Assembly: GCA_046294915.1 (NCBI GenBank)
Contig: JBKBOE010000034.1
Coordinates: forward strand, 1 to 29,644
Length of the DNA: 29,644 bases
Source: UBA2336 sp046294915
Lineage (GTDB): Bacteria; Bacteroidota; Bacteroidia; Cytophagales; Cyclobacteriaceae
Direction: 5' to 3'
In this document: positions 1-7,806 of the stretch, one piece after another
How the letters are laid out: every line of letters starts with the position of its first letter
Numbering within the stretch: position 1 is the first letter of the stretch
Notes under the pieces: model-generated
Told to the model about the DNA's origin: nothing
The model's input: only the letters and a program-made list of their open reading frames with translations
The model's database searches: none
Position numbers and translations under genes: made by a program

Positions 1-71
1 TCGGTTTATCGTTTTCTCCTCTCGGAAAAGACATACCCGCAACCAAAAAATTTCAGCTCGTAAAAACCTAA
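1..71 (+). CDS. Possible 3' end of an unrecognised gene (partial)
   Basis: Frame 3 of the plus strand is open from the window edge to a TAA at 69-71. It encodes about 22 residues ending in PATKKFQLVKT, which reads like a normal protein C-terminus. If real, this gene converges on the UPF0316 gene and the two stop codons overlap by a few bases, an arrangement seen at other junctions in this window. The piece is too short to identify. It could equally be non-coding sequence downstream of the minus-strand gene, since a 22-codon open frame is common by chance. Confidence 0.33.
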   Translation, partial: GLSFSPLGKDIPATKKFQLVKT

Positions 72-676
72 ACCCGCCTTCTGTCCTTCATCCAACTGGC
101 AATGCTCCAGCGCGTGCTCTCCTGCACCACGGCACCGGTGTCGGCTGCGCGGTTTACTTTTTCTACTGTATAGAAAGCCGTGGGCAAAATCGCTTTCATT
201 TTACTGAGCAGGCTTTCCAGATTTTCGCGGGGCAGCACGGTAAACACCAGGTTCTCGGGTCCGTCAAGGCCTTCGCTGGCCACGCGTGTGTATCGAAACT
301 GATTTTTGGTGATATAGTCAATCAGTTCCTGTACGTCTTTGCGGGTAATGATTCGCACAATCACTTTACCATAGGCAATGCGCTCTTCAATCATCATGCC
401 CACCAGAATGCCCATGGCAAATCCTGCAGGGTAAGCTATATAACACACCCAGTTGTCCAGGTGCTCAAAAATCTGGCGGATGGCCATAAGCCAGATAAAC
501 GATTCAAAAAAACCCAGCACGGTGGCTGTTAGCCTGCGGCCCCCGAGCACATAAATGATGCGGATGGTGTTGATGGACACATCCATGATGCGCGCCATGA
601 AAATGAGCAGCGGCAGAATAATGTAGCTGAAAAAATTGTCGTGCAGACCGAGTGTCTGCGTGAAGAAGGTTTCCAT
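68..676 (-). CDS. UPF0316 / DUF2179 domain membrane protein
   Basis: A protein of 202 residues. The N-terminal part has about three hydrophobic segments (roughly residues 15-35, 45-65 and 70-95), including the run MARIMDVSINTIRIIYVLGG. A soluble C-terminal DUF2179-type domain of about 90 residues follows, with the VIVRIITRKDVQELIDYI and VFTVLPRENLESLL strands and helices. This is the architecture of the UPF0316 (YebE-like) family, whose biochemical role is unknown. The start is placed at the ATG at 676 because an AAAAAAGGGG purine run lies just upstream; a longer frame begins at 700 but adds only a charged stretch. It lies 44 bases downstream of radA on the same strand and is probably co-transcribed with it. 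Family assignment is good; function is unknown. Confidence 0.85.
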   Translation of the reverse strand: METFFTQTLGLHDNFFSYIILPLLIFMARIMDVSINTIRIIYVLGGRRLTATVLGFFESFIWLMAIRQIFEHLDNWVCYIAYPAGFAMGILVGMMIEERIAYGKVIVRIITRKDVQELIDYITKNQFRYTRVASEGLDGPENLVFTVLPRENLESLLSKMKAILPTAFYTVEKVNRAADTGAVVQESTRWSIASWMKDRRRV

Positions 677-720
677 AATTCCCCTTTTTTGCGTGCGCAA
701 AGATTACGGGTAAACCCAGA

Positions 721-2103
721 TCAGCCAAACAAATCCTGAAAAACCTCGGTTAATTTTCCGAACGCTCGTACGTCAATCCGTAACGATTTCGTATCAATGG
801 ACTTGATGTTGTATTTGGAAATATAAATTTTGGTAAAGCCCAGCTTTTCGGCTTCGGCTATGCGCTGGTCAATGCGGTTTACTGCGCGCAGTTCGCCACC
901 CAAACCAACCTCCGCGGCAAAGCAGGTCTTTTCAGAAACAGGCAATTCCTCAAAAGAAGAAACAATGGAAACACATACGGCCAGGTCAATGGCCGGATCT
1001 TCCACGGTAATGCCACCAGCCATGTTCACAAAAACATCCTGCGTACCCATGCGGAAACCGCAGCGTTTTTCCAGCACGGCCAGCAGCATGTTGAGCCGCT
1101 TGTGGTCAAACCCGGTGGGCGTTCGTTGCGGAGTGCCATACGAGGCCGGACTTACCAGCGACTGAATTTCAATGAGCAGCGGCCGGTTGCCTTCTATGGT
1201 GGCGCCTATGGTGGCTCCGCTAAGTGGCGCATCTTTTTGGGAGATAAGAATTTCAGACGGGTTGGATACCTCCCGCAAGCCACTCCCCTGCATTTCATAA
1301 ATACCGATTTCAGCCGTAGAACCAAAGCGGTTTTTGGTAGTGCGCAAAATACGGTAGGCCAGGTGCTGATCGCCTTCAAACTGCAGTACCGTGTCCACCA
1401 TGTGTTCCAGTACCTTGGGACCGGCCAGCATACCGTCTTTGGTGATGTGCCCCACCAGAAACACCGGTGTGTTGGTTTCTTTGGCAAACTTCATCAGTTC
1501 ACCCGCACATTGCCGCACCTGACCGATGCTTCCTGCGGTGGAGTCCAGCAGATCGGAGTACAGGGTTTGTATGGAATCAATTATCACCACATCGGGTTTC
1601 CATTCGCGGATGGCCAGAAAAATAGTTTGGGTGTTGGTCTCCGTAAAAACATGGCACATACTGCCACCGTTGCCATGCCCCGAAAGCCTGTCGGCCCGCA
1701 TTTTAATTTGCTGTTCGCTTTCCTCGCCCGAAACATACAGCACATGGAGTTGTTGCAGTTGCATAGCCAGTTGCAGCATAAGGGTTGACTTGCCGATGCC
1801 GGGTTCTCCGCCAATTAAAATCAGCGAACCGGGAACAATACCTCCACCGAGTACGCGGTTCAGTTCGGCATCGGGGGTGATTAGCCGAATTTCTTTACCG
1901 GCTTCAATATGCTGCAGATCAACAGGCTGGGCCTGCCGCTGAAAGCCGCTGTCTGTTTTCCAGGCTGCTTTTCCGGCTGTTTCTTTTTTTACGATTTCTT
2001 CGGCAAAGGTATTCCACTGGTTGCACACGGGGCACTTTCCCATCCATTTGGCCGACTCATGTCCGCAGTTCTGGCAGAAGAATAAGGTTTTGGTTTTTGC
2101 CAT
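721..2103 (-). CDS. radA: DNA repair protein RadA
   Basis: A protein of 460 residues, the usual length for RadA (Sms). This RecA-like ATPase promotes branch migration of recombination intermediates in the cytoplasm. The N-terminal zinc finger has C10, C13, C24 and C27. The Walker A motif GGEPGIGKST lies at about 98-107 and Walker B VVIIDSIQT at about 172-180. The RadA-specific KNRFG motif is at 257-261. A Lon-protease-like C-terminal domain follows, with the typical stretch around GGITVEDPAIDLAV. The start ATG at 2103 is fixed by the conserved N-terminus leading into the zinc finger. On the minus strand a TAATTTTA sequence just upstream of the ATG resembles a -7 element with one mismatch. The downstream neighbour is the UPF0316 gene, and the divergent neighbour is the first DUF3857 gene. 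Nothing in the sequence looks degraded. Confidence 0.97.
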   Translation of the reverse strand: MAKTKTLFFCQNCGHESAKWMGKCPVCNQWNTFAEEIVKKETAGKAAWKTDSGFQRQAQPVDLQHIEAGKEIRLITPDAELNRVLGGGIVPGSLILIGGEPGIGKSTLMLQLAMQLQQLHVLYVSGEESEQQIKMRADRLSGHGNGGSMCHVFTETNTQTIFLAIREWKPDVVIIDSIQTLYSDLLDSTAGSIGQVRQCAGELMKFAKETNTPVFLVGHITKDGMLAGPKVLEHMVDTVLQFEGDQHLAYRILRTTKNRFGSTAEIGIYEMQGSGLREVSNPSEILISQKDAPLSGATIGATIEGNRPLLIEIQSLVSPASYGTPQRTPTGFDHKRLNMLLAVLEKRCGFRMGTQDVFVNMAGGITVEDPAIDLAVCVSIVSSFEELPVSEKTCFAAEVGLGGELRAVNRIDQRIAEAEKLGFTKIYISKYNIKSIDTKSLRIDVRAFGKLTEVFQDLFG

Positions 2104-2140
2104 AGGATTTTGCTAAAATTAACAGGAAAGTTTACATTGA

Positions 2141-2168
2141 TTTGTGAGTTGGCATTCCATTATGTTTT
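2141..2168 (+). promoter_or_regulatory. Candidate promoter for the DUF3857 pair
   Basis: TTTG at 2141-2144 is followed after 16 bases by TATGTTTT at 2161-2168. This approximates the Bacteroidota primary sigma pattern (a TTTG-like -33 box, about 17-23 bases, then TAnnTTTG), with one mismatch in the -7 box and slightly short spacing. It would start transcription near 2174, about 28 bases before the ATG at 2202. No experimental support. Confidence 0.35.
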
Positions 2169-2201
2169 TTACCAACCCCAAACCTCTAAATCTGTTGTTT
2201 A

Positions 2202-4148
2202 ATGAAAAACATCCTTGCTGCGATTTTTATAACCCTGTTAGGGTTTAGCGCCTTCTCACAAAAGTCTCCCATCAAGTATGGTGAAATTCCCATGGAAGAC
2301 ATGACCATGACTACCTATCCGCAGGATTCTTCTGCCGTTGCCGTTATTCTTGCCGACTACGGCAATGCATATGTTACCATTTCATTGGTAACGGCATCAT
2401 TGATTTTTGAACGCCATGTCAGAATCAAAATTCTTAAAAAAGAAGGATTGCGATGGGCAGATGCCGCCATTCCGGTGTTCCATGTTGGTGCAAGCGAAGA
2501 GCGCGTTTCCAGTTTGAAAGCCTCCACCTACAACCTCGAAGGCGGAAAAATTGTTGAAACCAAAATGTCGAAGGAAGGGACTTTCAAGGAAAAGTTTAAT
2601 CGGAACATCAACCTGATGAAGTTTACGCTGCCGGGTGTGCGCGAAGGGTCGGTTTTGGAATATTCCTATACCATTAACTCGGAATTTCTTACCAACTTCC
2701 CGAACTGGCAATTTCAATACAACATTCCTGTGCGTTGGTCAGAATACTGGGCCAGTATACCCGATTTCTTTGTGATGGAAAAATACATGCAGGGATATGT
2801 GCCTGCCACCGTCTATGAAGTAAAGGACAAGCCAAAATCAAATTATTCGGACAAGACATACCATTGGGTTATCCAGCATGTTCCGGCTTTTATCGATGAA
2901 CCGTTCATGACGAGCGAAAATGATTATGTTTCAAAGATAAATTTTGCACTGGCGTACATCAATTTTCCCGGACAGCCTTCACACGAAGTTATGGGCAGTT
3001 GGGAAAAGTTAAACCAGCAACTGCTGGACAGTGACCATTTCGGCAGAACCATTACCGGCTCAGGGTTTTTAAAAAAGAAAGCTGAAGAACTGATTGCCGG
3101 GGAAACCGATCCGATGAAAAAAATTGAAAAGATTTACAACTACATTAAGGAGACATTGGAGTGGAACGGAGTTAATGACTTCCTTGCCGATAACCTTAAA
3201 GAAGTATTCGACAGTAAGAAAGGCACTACAGGTGACATAAACCTTGCCCTGGCTTCCATGCTGGAAAAAGTGGGGATTGAGGTGGATATGTTGCTGGTAA
3301 GTACCCGCGATCACGGATTTATTCGCCAGCAATACCCGATGACAAAACAATTCAATTACGTTGTTTGTGTGGCACGGGTTGATGGCCGGCCTGTACTGCT
3401 GGATGCTACCGAACGGTACTTGCCCGCAGGTGTCATTCCTGAACGGTGCCTGAACGGAGTGGGCCTTATGATTTCAAAACGATTTCATGGCTGGCTTCCG
3501 CTGCAAACCAAGACAAAAGATAAAACTTTCGTCCAGGCCAACCTGGCCCTGAACCCCTCGGGCAACCTCAACGGCAGTGTGAGCTACGCACACGATGGCT
3601 ATGCCGGAAGCAACATGCGAAAACAGTACTTTTCACAAGGTGAATCCGATTACATCAAAAGCACAATTGGCAGAAAAACCTCCTGGCAAATTTCAAATAG
3701 TACATTTGATAACCTTAATGATATTACCAAGGCCGGTAAAGAAATGCATGAAGTCGCCATTAACGACCATGCAACCACTGCCGGCACCCAGATTTATCTG
3801 AACCCTTTTGTGACCGAGCAATTGCAAAAAAACCCATTTACACTTGAAGCAAGAACCTACCCGGTTGATTATGGAAGCTTGAAAGAAAAAATCTATATGG
3901 CCAAAATAACATTGCCCGATGGCTATGAAATAGACGAACTACCACAAAGCAAAGTTCTTGCTTTTCCGGGCAATGCTGCGAAATATACCTACAGCATTTC
4001 TCAGGTCGGCAATGCCATTAGCATTTTGAGTAATTTTCAGATCAACCGCAATATTTTTTTACAGGATGAATACCCGGTTCTGCGTGAATTTTATAACCAG
4101 GTAGTAGCTAAACAGGCGGAACAAATTGTATTAAAAAAGAAACAATGA
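2202..4148 (+). CDS. Exported DUF3857 protein with a degenerate transglutaminase-like domain
   Basis: A protein of 648 residues with a Sec signal peptide (MKNILAAIFITLLGFSAFSQ), so it acts in the periplasm or at the envelope. A DUF3857 beta domain covers roughly residues 50-240 and a transglutaminase-like core roughly 290-410, followed by a beta-rich C-terminal region. At the place where an active enzyme has GDC the sequence reads GDI (Ile346). Where the catalytic His is expected in an FNH motif it reads FNY (Tyr386). The Asp of DAT (D401) is kept. By the papain/transglutaminase Cys-His-Asp logic this protein should be catalytically inactive. From memory, many Bacteroidota DUF3857 proteins have the same form, so it is probably a stable subfamily rather than a recent mutation. 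The stop overlaps the start of the next gene as ATGA, implying coupled translation with a paralogue that keeps the active site. Confidence 0.88.
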   Translation: MKNILAAIFITLLGFSAFSQKSPIKYGEIPMEDMTMTTYPQDSSAVAVILADYGNAYVTISLVTASLIFERHVRIKILKKEGLRWADAAIPVFHVGASEERVSSLKASTYNLEGGKIVETKMSKEGTFKEKFNRNINLMKFTLPGVREGSVLEYSYTINSEFLTNFPNWQFQYNIPVRWSEYWASIPDFFVMEKYMQGYVPATVYEVKDKPKSNYSDKTYHWVIQHVPAFIDEPFMTSENDYVSKINFALAYINFPGQPSHEVMGSWEKLNQQLLDSDHFGRTITGSGFLKKKAEELIAGETDPMKKIEKIYNYIKETLEWNGVNDFLADNLKEVFDSKKGTTGDINLALASMLEKVGIEVDMLLVSTRDHGFIRQQYPMTKQFNYVVCVARVDGRPVLLDATERYLPAGVIPERCLNGVGLMISKRFHGWLPLQTKTKDKTFVQANLALNPSGNLNGSVSYAHDGYAGSNMRKQYFSQGESDYIKSTIGRKTSWQISNSTFDNLNDITKAGKEMHEVAINDHATTAGTQIYLNPFVTEQLQKNPFTLEARTYPVDYGSLKEKIYMAKITLPDGYEIDELPQSKVLAFPGNAAKYTYSISQVGNAISILSNFQINRNIFLQDEYPVLREFYNQVVAKQAEQIVLKKKQ

Positions 4149-6058
4149 AACTAAAAAACCTGCTCACGTGCATTGTACTTCTTACCGCGGGAGGAGTTTG
4201 TAATGCCCAATCCCTTTATCCGGTCAATCAGATACCCGAAGGATTAACCGACCAGGCCGATGTGGTCATGCGCGAAGACCGCGTTACCTTCTCCATCCTC
4301 GCACAGGATAAGGCAACATTATCCGTTTATAAGGCCATTACTATTCTGAACGATAATGGAAAAAACTATGCCGTAGAGGTGTTAGGCTACGATAAACTGA
4401 GTAAGATCACATCTTTCAAGGGTGCCTCATACGATCCAACCGGCAAGCTTATCCGAAAACTCAAGCCGTCTGAAATCTATGACCAAAGCGCTTTTGATGG
4501 CTTCAGCCTGTACAGCGATAACCGGCTAAAAGCCGCCCAACTGGGGCATGGCTCCTATCCCTATACCGTTGTATTCGAATACGAAATCGAATACAAATAC
4601 CTGTTTATGATTCCCAGCTTCAGAATCATTCCGGCTCAAAAAGTAGCTGTTGAGAAATCTCAATTTCAGATAATTTATCCGCCTGCCTTAAAGCCGAAGT
4701 ATAAAGTTTGTAATCTTGATGCACGCCCGGAAGAATTTACTCAACCCGATGGCAAACAAATGTTGACCTGGCGCTTCGAAAATCTTAAGCCCATGCGCCT
4801 TGAACCTTATGGCCCGCCCGTTCAGGATGTAATGCCCTATATTATGGTGGCCCCTGTACAGTTCGAGTTTGAAGGCTACAAAGGTTCAACCGATTCATGG
4901 GATGAGTTCGGCAAATGGATCATTTCGCTCAACAAAGGCAGAAACCAGTTGCCTGAAGAAACAAAAACGAAAGTGAAAGAAATAACGGCTAACCTCAGTA
5001 CGGATGAAGAAAAGATAAAGGCTGTTTACGAATACCTTCAAAACCGAACACGGTATGTAAGCATACAGCTGGGCATTGGAGGCTTTCAGCCCTTTGAAGC
5101 CTCGGTGGTGGATAAAACCGGGTATGGCGATTGTAAAGCGCTCTCGAATTACATGGTAGCCATGTTGGACGTGATCGGAATAAAAGCGCATTACACGCTG
5201 ATTCGTGCCGGAAACGGTGCTCCTCCCCTGCAGCCTGATTTTCCGTCATCACAATTCAATCATGCTGTGGTTTGTGTACCCATGCAGGCCGATACCCTGT
5301 GGCTGGAATGCACCAGCCAGACCAATCCGTTTGGGTATGCGGGTACGTTCACGGGCGACCGCAAAGCGCTGGCCATTACCGATAACGGGGCCAGGCTGGT
5401 TAATACACCCGTTTACACAGCCGATGACAATGTGCAGTCGCGAACTGCTACCGTGATCGTTGATCCAACCGGCAATGCCACTGCAAAAATCAAAACCACA
5501 TACCGGGGTTTGCAATCTGAAAATAACGGATTGAATTTTATTACCGGCCAATCCGACAAAGAAAAGAAGTGGATTCAGAATCAAACGGCAATCCCAAGTT
5601 TCTCCATCAATTCCTTTAGCGTTTCTGAAAAGAAAGAGCGCATTCCCTCGGTAATAGTTGCAATGGATCTTGCTCTGGACCGCTATGCTGCAGTGAGCGG
5701 AAAGCGCATTTTCCTTACTCCCAACCTGATGAACCGCTCGGCCTTTGTTCCTGAAAGGAATGAAAAACGTAAAACGGTTATCGTCCGTAAAATGGCATAC
5801 ACCGATTTGGATACGGTGCGCTACCAAATGCCCGAAGGGTTGTATCCTGAATTTCTTCCCGAGCCGGTTCATTTTAAATCGCGGTTTGGCGAGTATATGG
5901 CAACCGTTACCATTGATGCCGGTGATGTGGTCTATATCAGAAAATTAAAAATTGAAAAAGGCGAATACCCCGCTGAAACCTACAACGAACTGGTAGAATT
6001 TTATAAAAACATCAACAAAGCCGATAACACCAAAATTGTTTTCCTGAGCAAGACCTGA
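4145..6058 (+). CDS. Exported DUF3857 / transglutaminase-like protein, active-site residues present
   Basis: A protein of 637 residues with a signal peptide (MKLKNLLTCIVLLTAGGVCNAQ), expected in the periplasm. A DUF3857 domain spans about residues 40-230. The transglutaminase-like core spans about 270-400 and carries Cys330 in YGDCKALS and His373 in QFNHAVV. The third position is Glu388 in LWLECTSQ rather than Asp, a conservative swap. The PFGYAGTF stretch that follows is typical of this family. A beta-rich tail completes the protein. The family has the fold of cysteine proteases and peptide-crosslinking enzymes, but no substrate is established for this branch; peptide or protein processing in the envelope is an inference. 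It is the second gene of a two-gene unit (ATGA overlap) with an inactive-looking paralogue. Its stop abuts the stop of the convergent SDR gene with no spacer. Confidence 0.9.
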   Translation: MKLKNLLTCIVLLTAGGVCNAQSLYPVNQIPEGLTDQADVVMREDRVTFSILAQDKATLSVYKAITILNDNGKNYAVEVLGYDKLSKITSFKGASYDPTGKLIRKLKPSEIYDQSAFDGFSLYSDNRLKAAQLGHGSYPYTVVFEYEIEYKYLFMIPSFRIIPAQKVAVEKSQFQIIYPPALKPKYKVCNLDARPEEFTQPDGKQMLTWRFENLKPMRLEPYGPPVQDVMPYIMVAPVQFEFEGYKGSTDSWDEFGKWIISLNKGRNQLPEETKTKVKEITANLSTDEEKIKAVYEYLQNRTRYVSIQLGIGGFQPFEASVVDKTGYGDCKALSNYMVAMLDVIGIKAHYTLIRAGNGAPPLQPDFPSSQFNHAVVCVPMQADTLWLECTSQTNPFGYAGTFTGDRKALAITDNGARLVNTPVYTADDNVQSRTATVIVDPTGNATAKIKTTYRGLQSENNGLNFITGQSDKEKKWIQNQTAIPSFSINSFSVSEKKERIPSVIVAMDLALDRYAAVSGKRIFLTPNLMNRSAFVPERNEKRKTVIVRKMAYTDLDTVRYQMPEGLYPEFLPEPVHFKSRFGEYMATVTIDAGDVVYIRKLKIEKGEYPAETYNELVEFYKNINKADNTKIVFLSKT

Positions 6059-6865
6059 TTAACGGATTGGCGCATTCGCTTCCTTTGCCATTACCTTGTA
6101 CACCATGCGGTCGGCCAATGAGGGCCACCACTTGTTCAGGAACACCGCCAGTTTTCCCTGGGTAGTAAGAATTAATGTGCGCTTTCGTTTAACCGTAGCA
6201 CGGTAAATGTGCCGTGCACATTCTTCAGCGGTCATCATTTTTTGCTCATTGCGTGGCGATTCACCCTGGATACTGCCATCTTTTGTTAAGGATCGTTTGC
6301 GGATGTTGGAGGCCGTAAAACCGGGGCAGGCTGTGAGCACATGCACCCCGCGTTTCAAATATTCTGTTCGCAGCACTTCCAGAAAACCATTCAGCGCAAA
6401 CTTCGATGCCGAATACCCGGTGCGGCCCGGCAGGCCGCGATAGCCGGCAATGGAAGAAATGCCTACCACCGAGCCCTTGTTCTTTATTATCTGCGGCAGG
6501 CAGTACTTGGTGGCGTACAGTACTCCGTAGAAGTTAATATCCATTACTTTTTTGACCACCTCCATATCCACCTCCTCAAACAACGCCCGCATGGAAATGC
6601 CGGCATTGGCAATCAGGATGTGGATCGTGCCGTATAACCGTAAGGCCTCTTCTGCCATTCGCCTGTTATCTTCCTCAATACTTGCATCGGCTTGTATGCC
6701 GGCTATGTGGATTCCCGCCTGTCTGAGTTCAGTCACCGTATTGTTCAACTCCTCTGCATTTCTACCGGTTATCAGAATATTTGAGCCGTGTTTTCCAAAC
6801 TCGGCCGCAAGGGCTTTCCCTATTCCGGAACTCCCTCCGGTAATAACCACTACTCTGTCCTTCAT
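6059..6865 (-). CDS. SDR-family NAD(P)-dependent oxidoreductase
   Basis: A protein of 268 residues with the classical short-chain dehydrogenase pattern. The cofactor-binding TGGSSGIGKALA lies at about residues 9-20, the NAG motif at about 87-89, a catalytic Ser in GISSIAGY and the YSASK Tyr-x-x-x-Lys pair at about 152-156. The C-terminal part, about 70 residues, is basic and contains NKWWPSLADRMVYKVMAK, resembling membrane-associated SDRs of the DHRS7/YqjQ type. The substrate cannot be read from the sequence. It is transcribed away from the acyltransferase gene; a lipid-related role would fit that neighbour but is only a guess. On the minus strand a one-mismatch -7-like box (TATTTTTA, 6882-6889) lies just upstream. 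The stop is immediately adjacent to that of the convergent transglutaminase-like gene. Confidence 0.92.
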   Translation of the reverse strand: MKDRVVVITGGSSGIGKALAAEFGKHGSNILITGRNAEELNNTVTELRQAGIHIAGIQADASIEEDNRRMAEEALRLYGTIHILIANAGISMRALFEEVDMEVVKKVMDINFYGVLYATKYCLPQIIKNKGSVVGISSIAGYRGLPGRTGYSASKFALNGFLEVLRTEYLKRGVHVLTACPGFTASNIRKRSLTKDGSIQGESPRNEQKMMTAEECARHIYRATVKRKRTLILTTQGKLAVFLNKWWPSLADRMVYKVMAKEANAPIR

Positions 6866-6930
6866 TGTAATCAGGTTCGCGTAAAAATAAGAATACTTGC
6901 TAACTTGCTTCCTTCAAGCATTGACTGCCG

Positions 6931-7806
6931 ATGTTCTTCTTCAGGGCTCTGTCTAAACTTCCCTTTGCTGTATTGTATTTCGTTTCTGACGGATTGTACT
7001 ACCTGGCGTATTATGTAATCCGGTACCGGAGAAAACTGGTTGAAAAAAATCTTCGCAATGCCTTTCCGGATAAGCCTAAGACCGAACGTACCGCAATTGC
7101 CAAACAATTTTACCGCAACCTTTGCGACTACGCTGTTGAAACCCTCAAACTGCTAACCATCCATTCTGAAGAGTTGAAAAGCCGTATGCGCTACACCAAC
7201 CCCGACCTGTTGGATTCGTACACACAACACAATCAATCGGCCATTATTCTCTCCTCTCATCAATTCAATTGGGAGTGGGTTCTCACTGCAGGTACCTTGT
7301 GGCTTAATGCTCCCATCGATTTTGTCTATCAGCCCATCCACAACCGGCTTACCGACAGCCTGATGCAAGCCTGTCGCACCCGGTTTGGCAGCTATCCGAT
7401 CAAACGAAATGAAGTAGCCCGTGAACTGGCCAGGCGCAAAGCAATTACCCGTGTAATTGCCATCGTTGCTGATCAATACCCCGGCCGGGCCCAAGACAAA
7501 AAGTATCAAACTACTTTTCTCAACCAACAAACGGTTTTCTTTACCGGCAGTCAGCAGATAGCAACATTAACCCAGTACCCGGTTTTGTATGTATCGGTAA
7601 AGCGCTTAAAAAGAGGATATTACACATGCACCTTAGTAAAGGTTGCTGAGCCGCCTTATCGTCCTGATTCCGTAGATGTATTACAAAATTACATAAAGGA
7701 AGTAGAGCGGGTTATTACCGAAAATCCAGCCGACTGGTTGTGGTCACATAAACGGTGGAAGACCCGACACCTTAAGCAAGCATCTGCGCAATATCCTCGC
7801 GGGTAA
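6931..7806 (+). CDS. Lysophospholipid / lipid A acyltransferase, LpxL (HtrB) family
   Basis: A protein of 291 residues, near the usual length of LpxL/LpxM-type late acyltransferases that add secondary acyl chains to lipid A at the inner membrane. The N-terminal stretch FFFRALSKLPFAVLYFVSDGLYYLAYYVI is a membrane anchor. The catalytic HX4E motif is present as His110 to Glu115 in SSHQFNWEW. Downstream blocks typical of the family follow: VYQPIHNRLTD, a basic GSYPIKRNE region, the VADQYPGR block and the TGSQQIA segment. The C-terminal NPADWLWSHKRWK is the characteristic family ending. The acyl chain and exact acceptor cannot be told; aminolipid acylation is an alternative in Bacteroidota. The gene is divergent from the SDR gene, and its last 35 bases overlap the end of the convergent SNF2 gene. 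Confidence 0.9.
   Translation: MFFFRALSKLPFAVLYFVSDGLYYLAYYVIRYRRKLVEKNLRNAFPDKPKTERTAIAKQFYRNLCDYAVETLKLLTIHSEELKSRMRYTNPDLLDSYTQHNQSAIILSSHQFNWEWVLTAGTLWLNAPIDFVYQPIHNRLTDSLMQACRTRFGSYPIKRNEVARELARRKAITRVIAIVADQYPGRAQDKKYQTTFLNQQTVFFTGSQQIATLTQYPVLYVSVKRLKRGYYTCTLVKVAEPPYRPDSVDVLQNYIKEVERVITENPADWLWSHKRWKTRHLKQASAQYPRG

Noticed and set aside
1102..1788. Open frame of 228 codons on the plus strand inside radA
   Set aside because: Lies fully antisense to a convincing RadA, has no recognisable motif and no gap of its own.
5249..5872. Open frame of 207 codons on the minus strand inside the second DUF3857 gene
   Set aside because: Antisense shadow of a well-supported gene; composition is not protein-like and no motif is seen.
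6906..6920. TGCTT-CCTTC-AAGCA hairpin just before the acyltransferase start
   Set aside because: Five-pair stem with no supporting context; may slightly affect translation but cannot be called a regulatory site.
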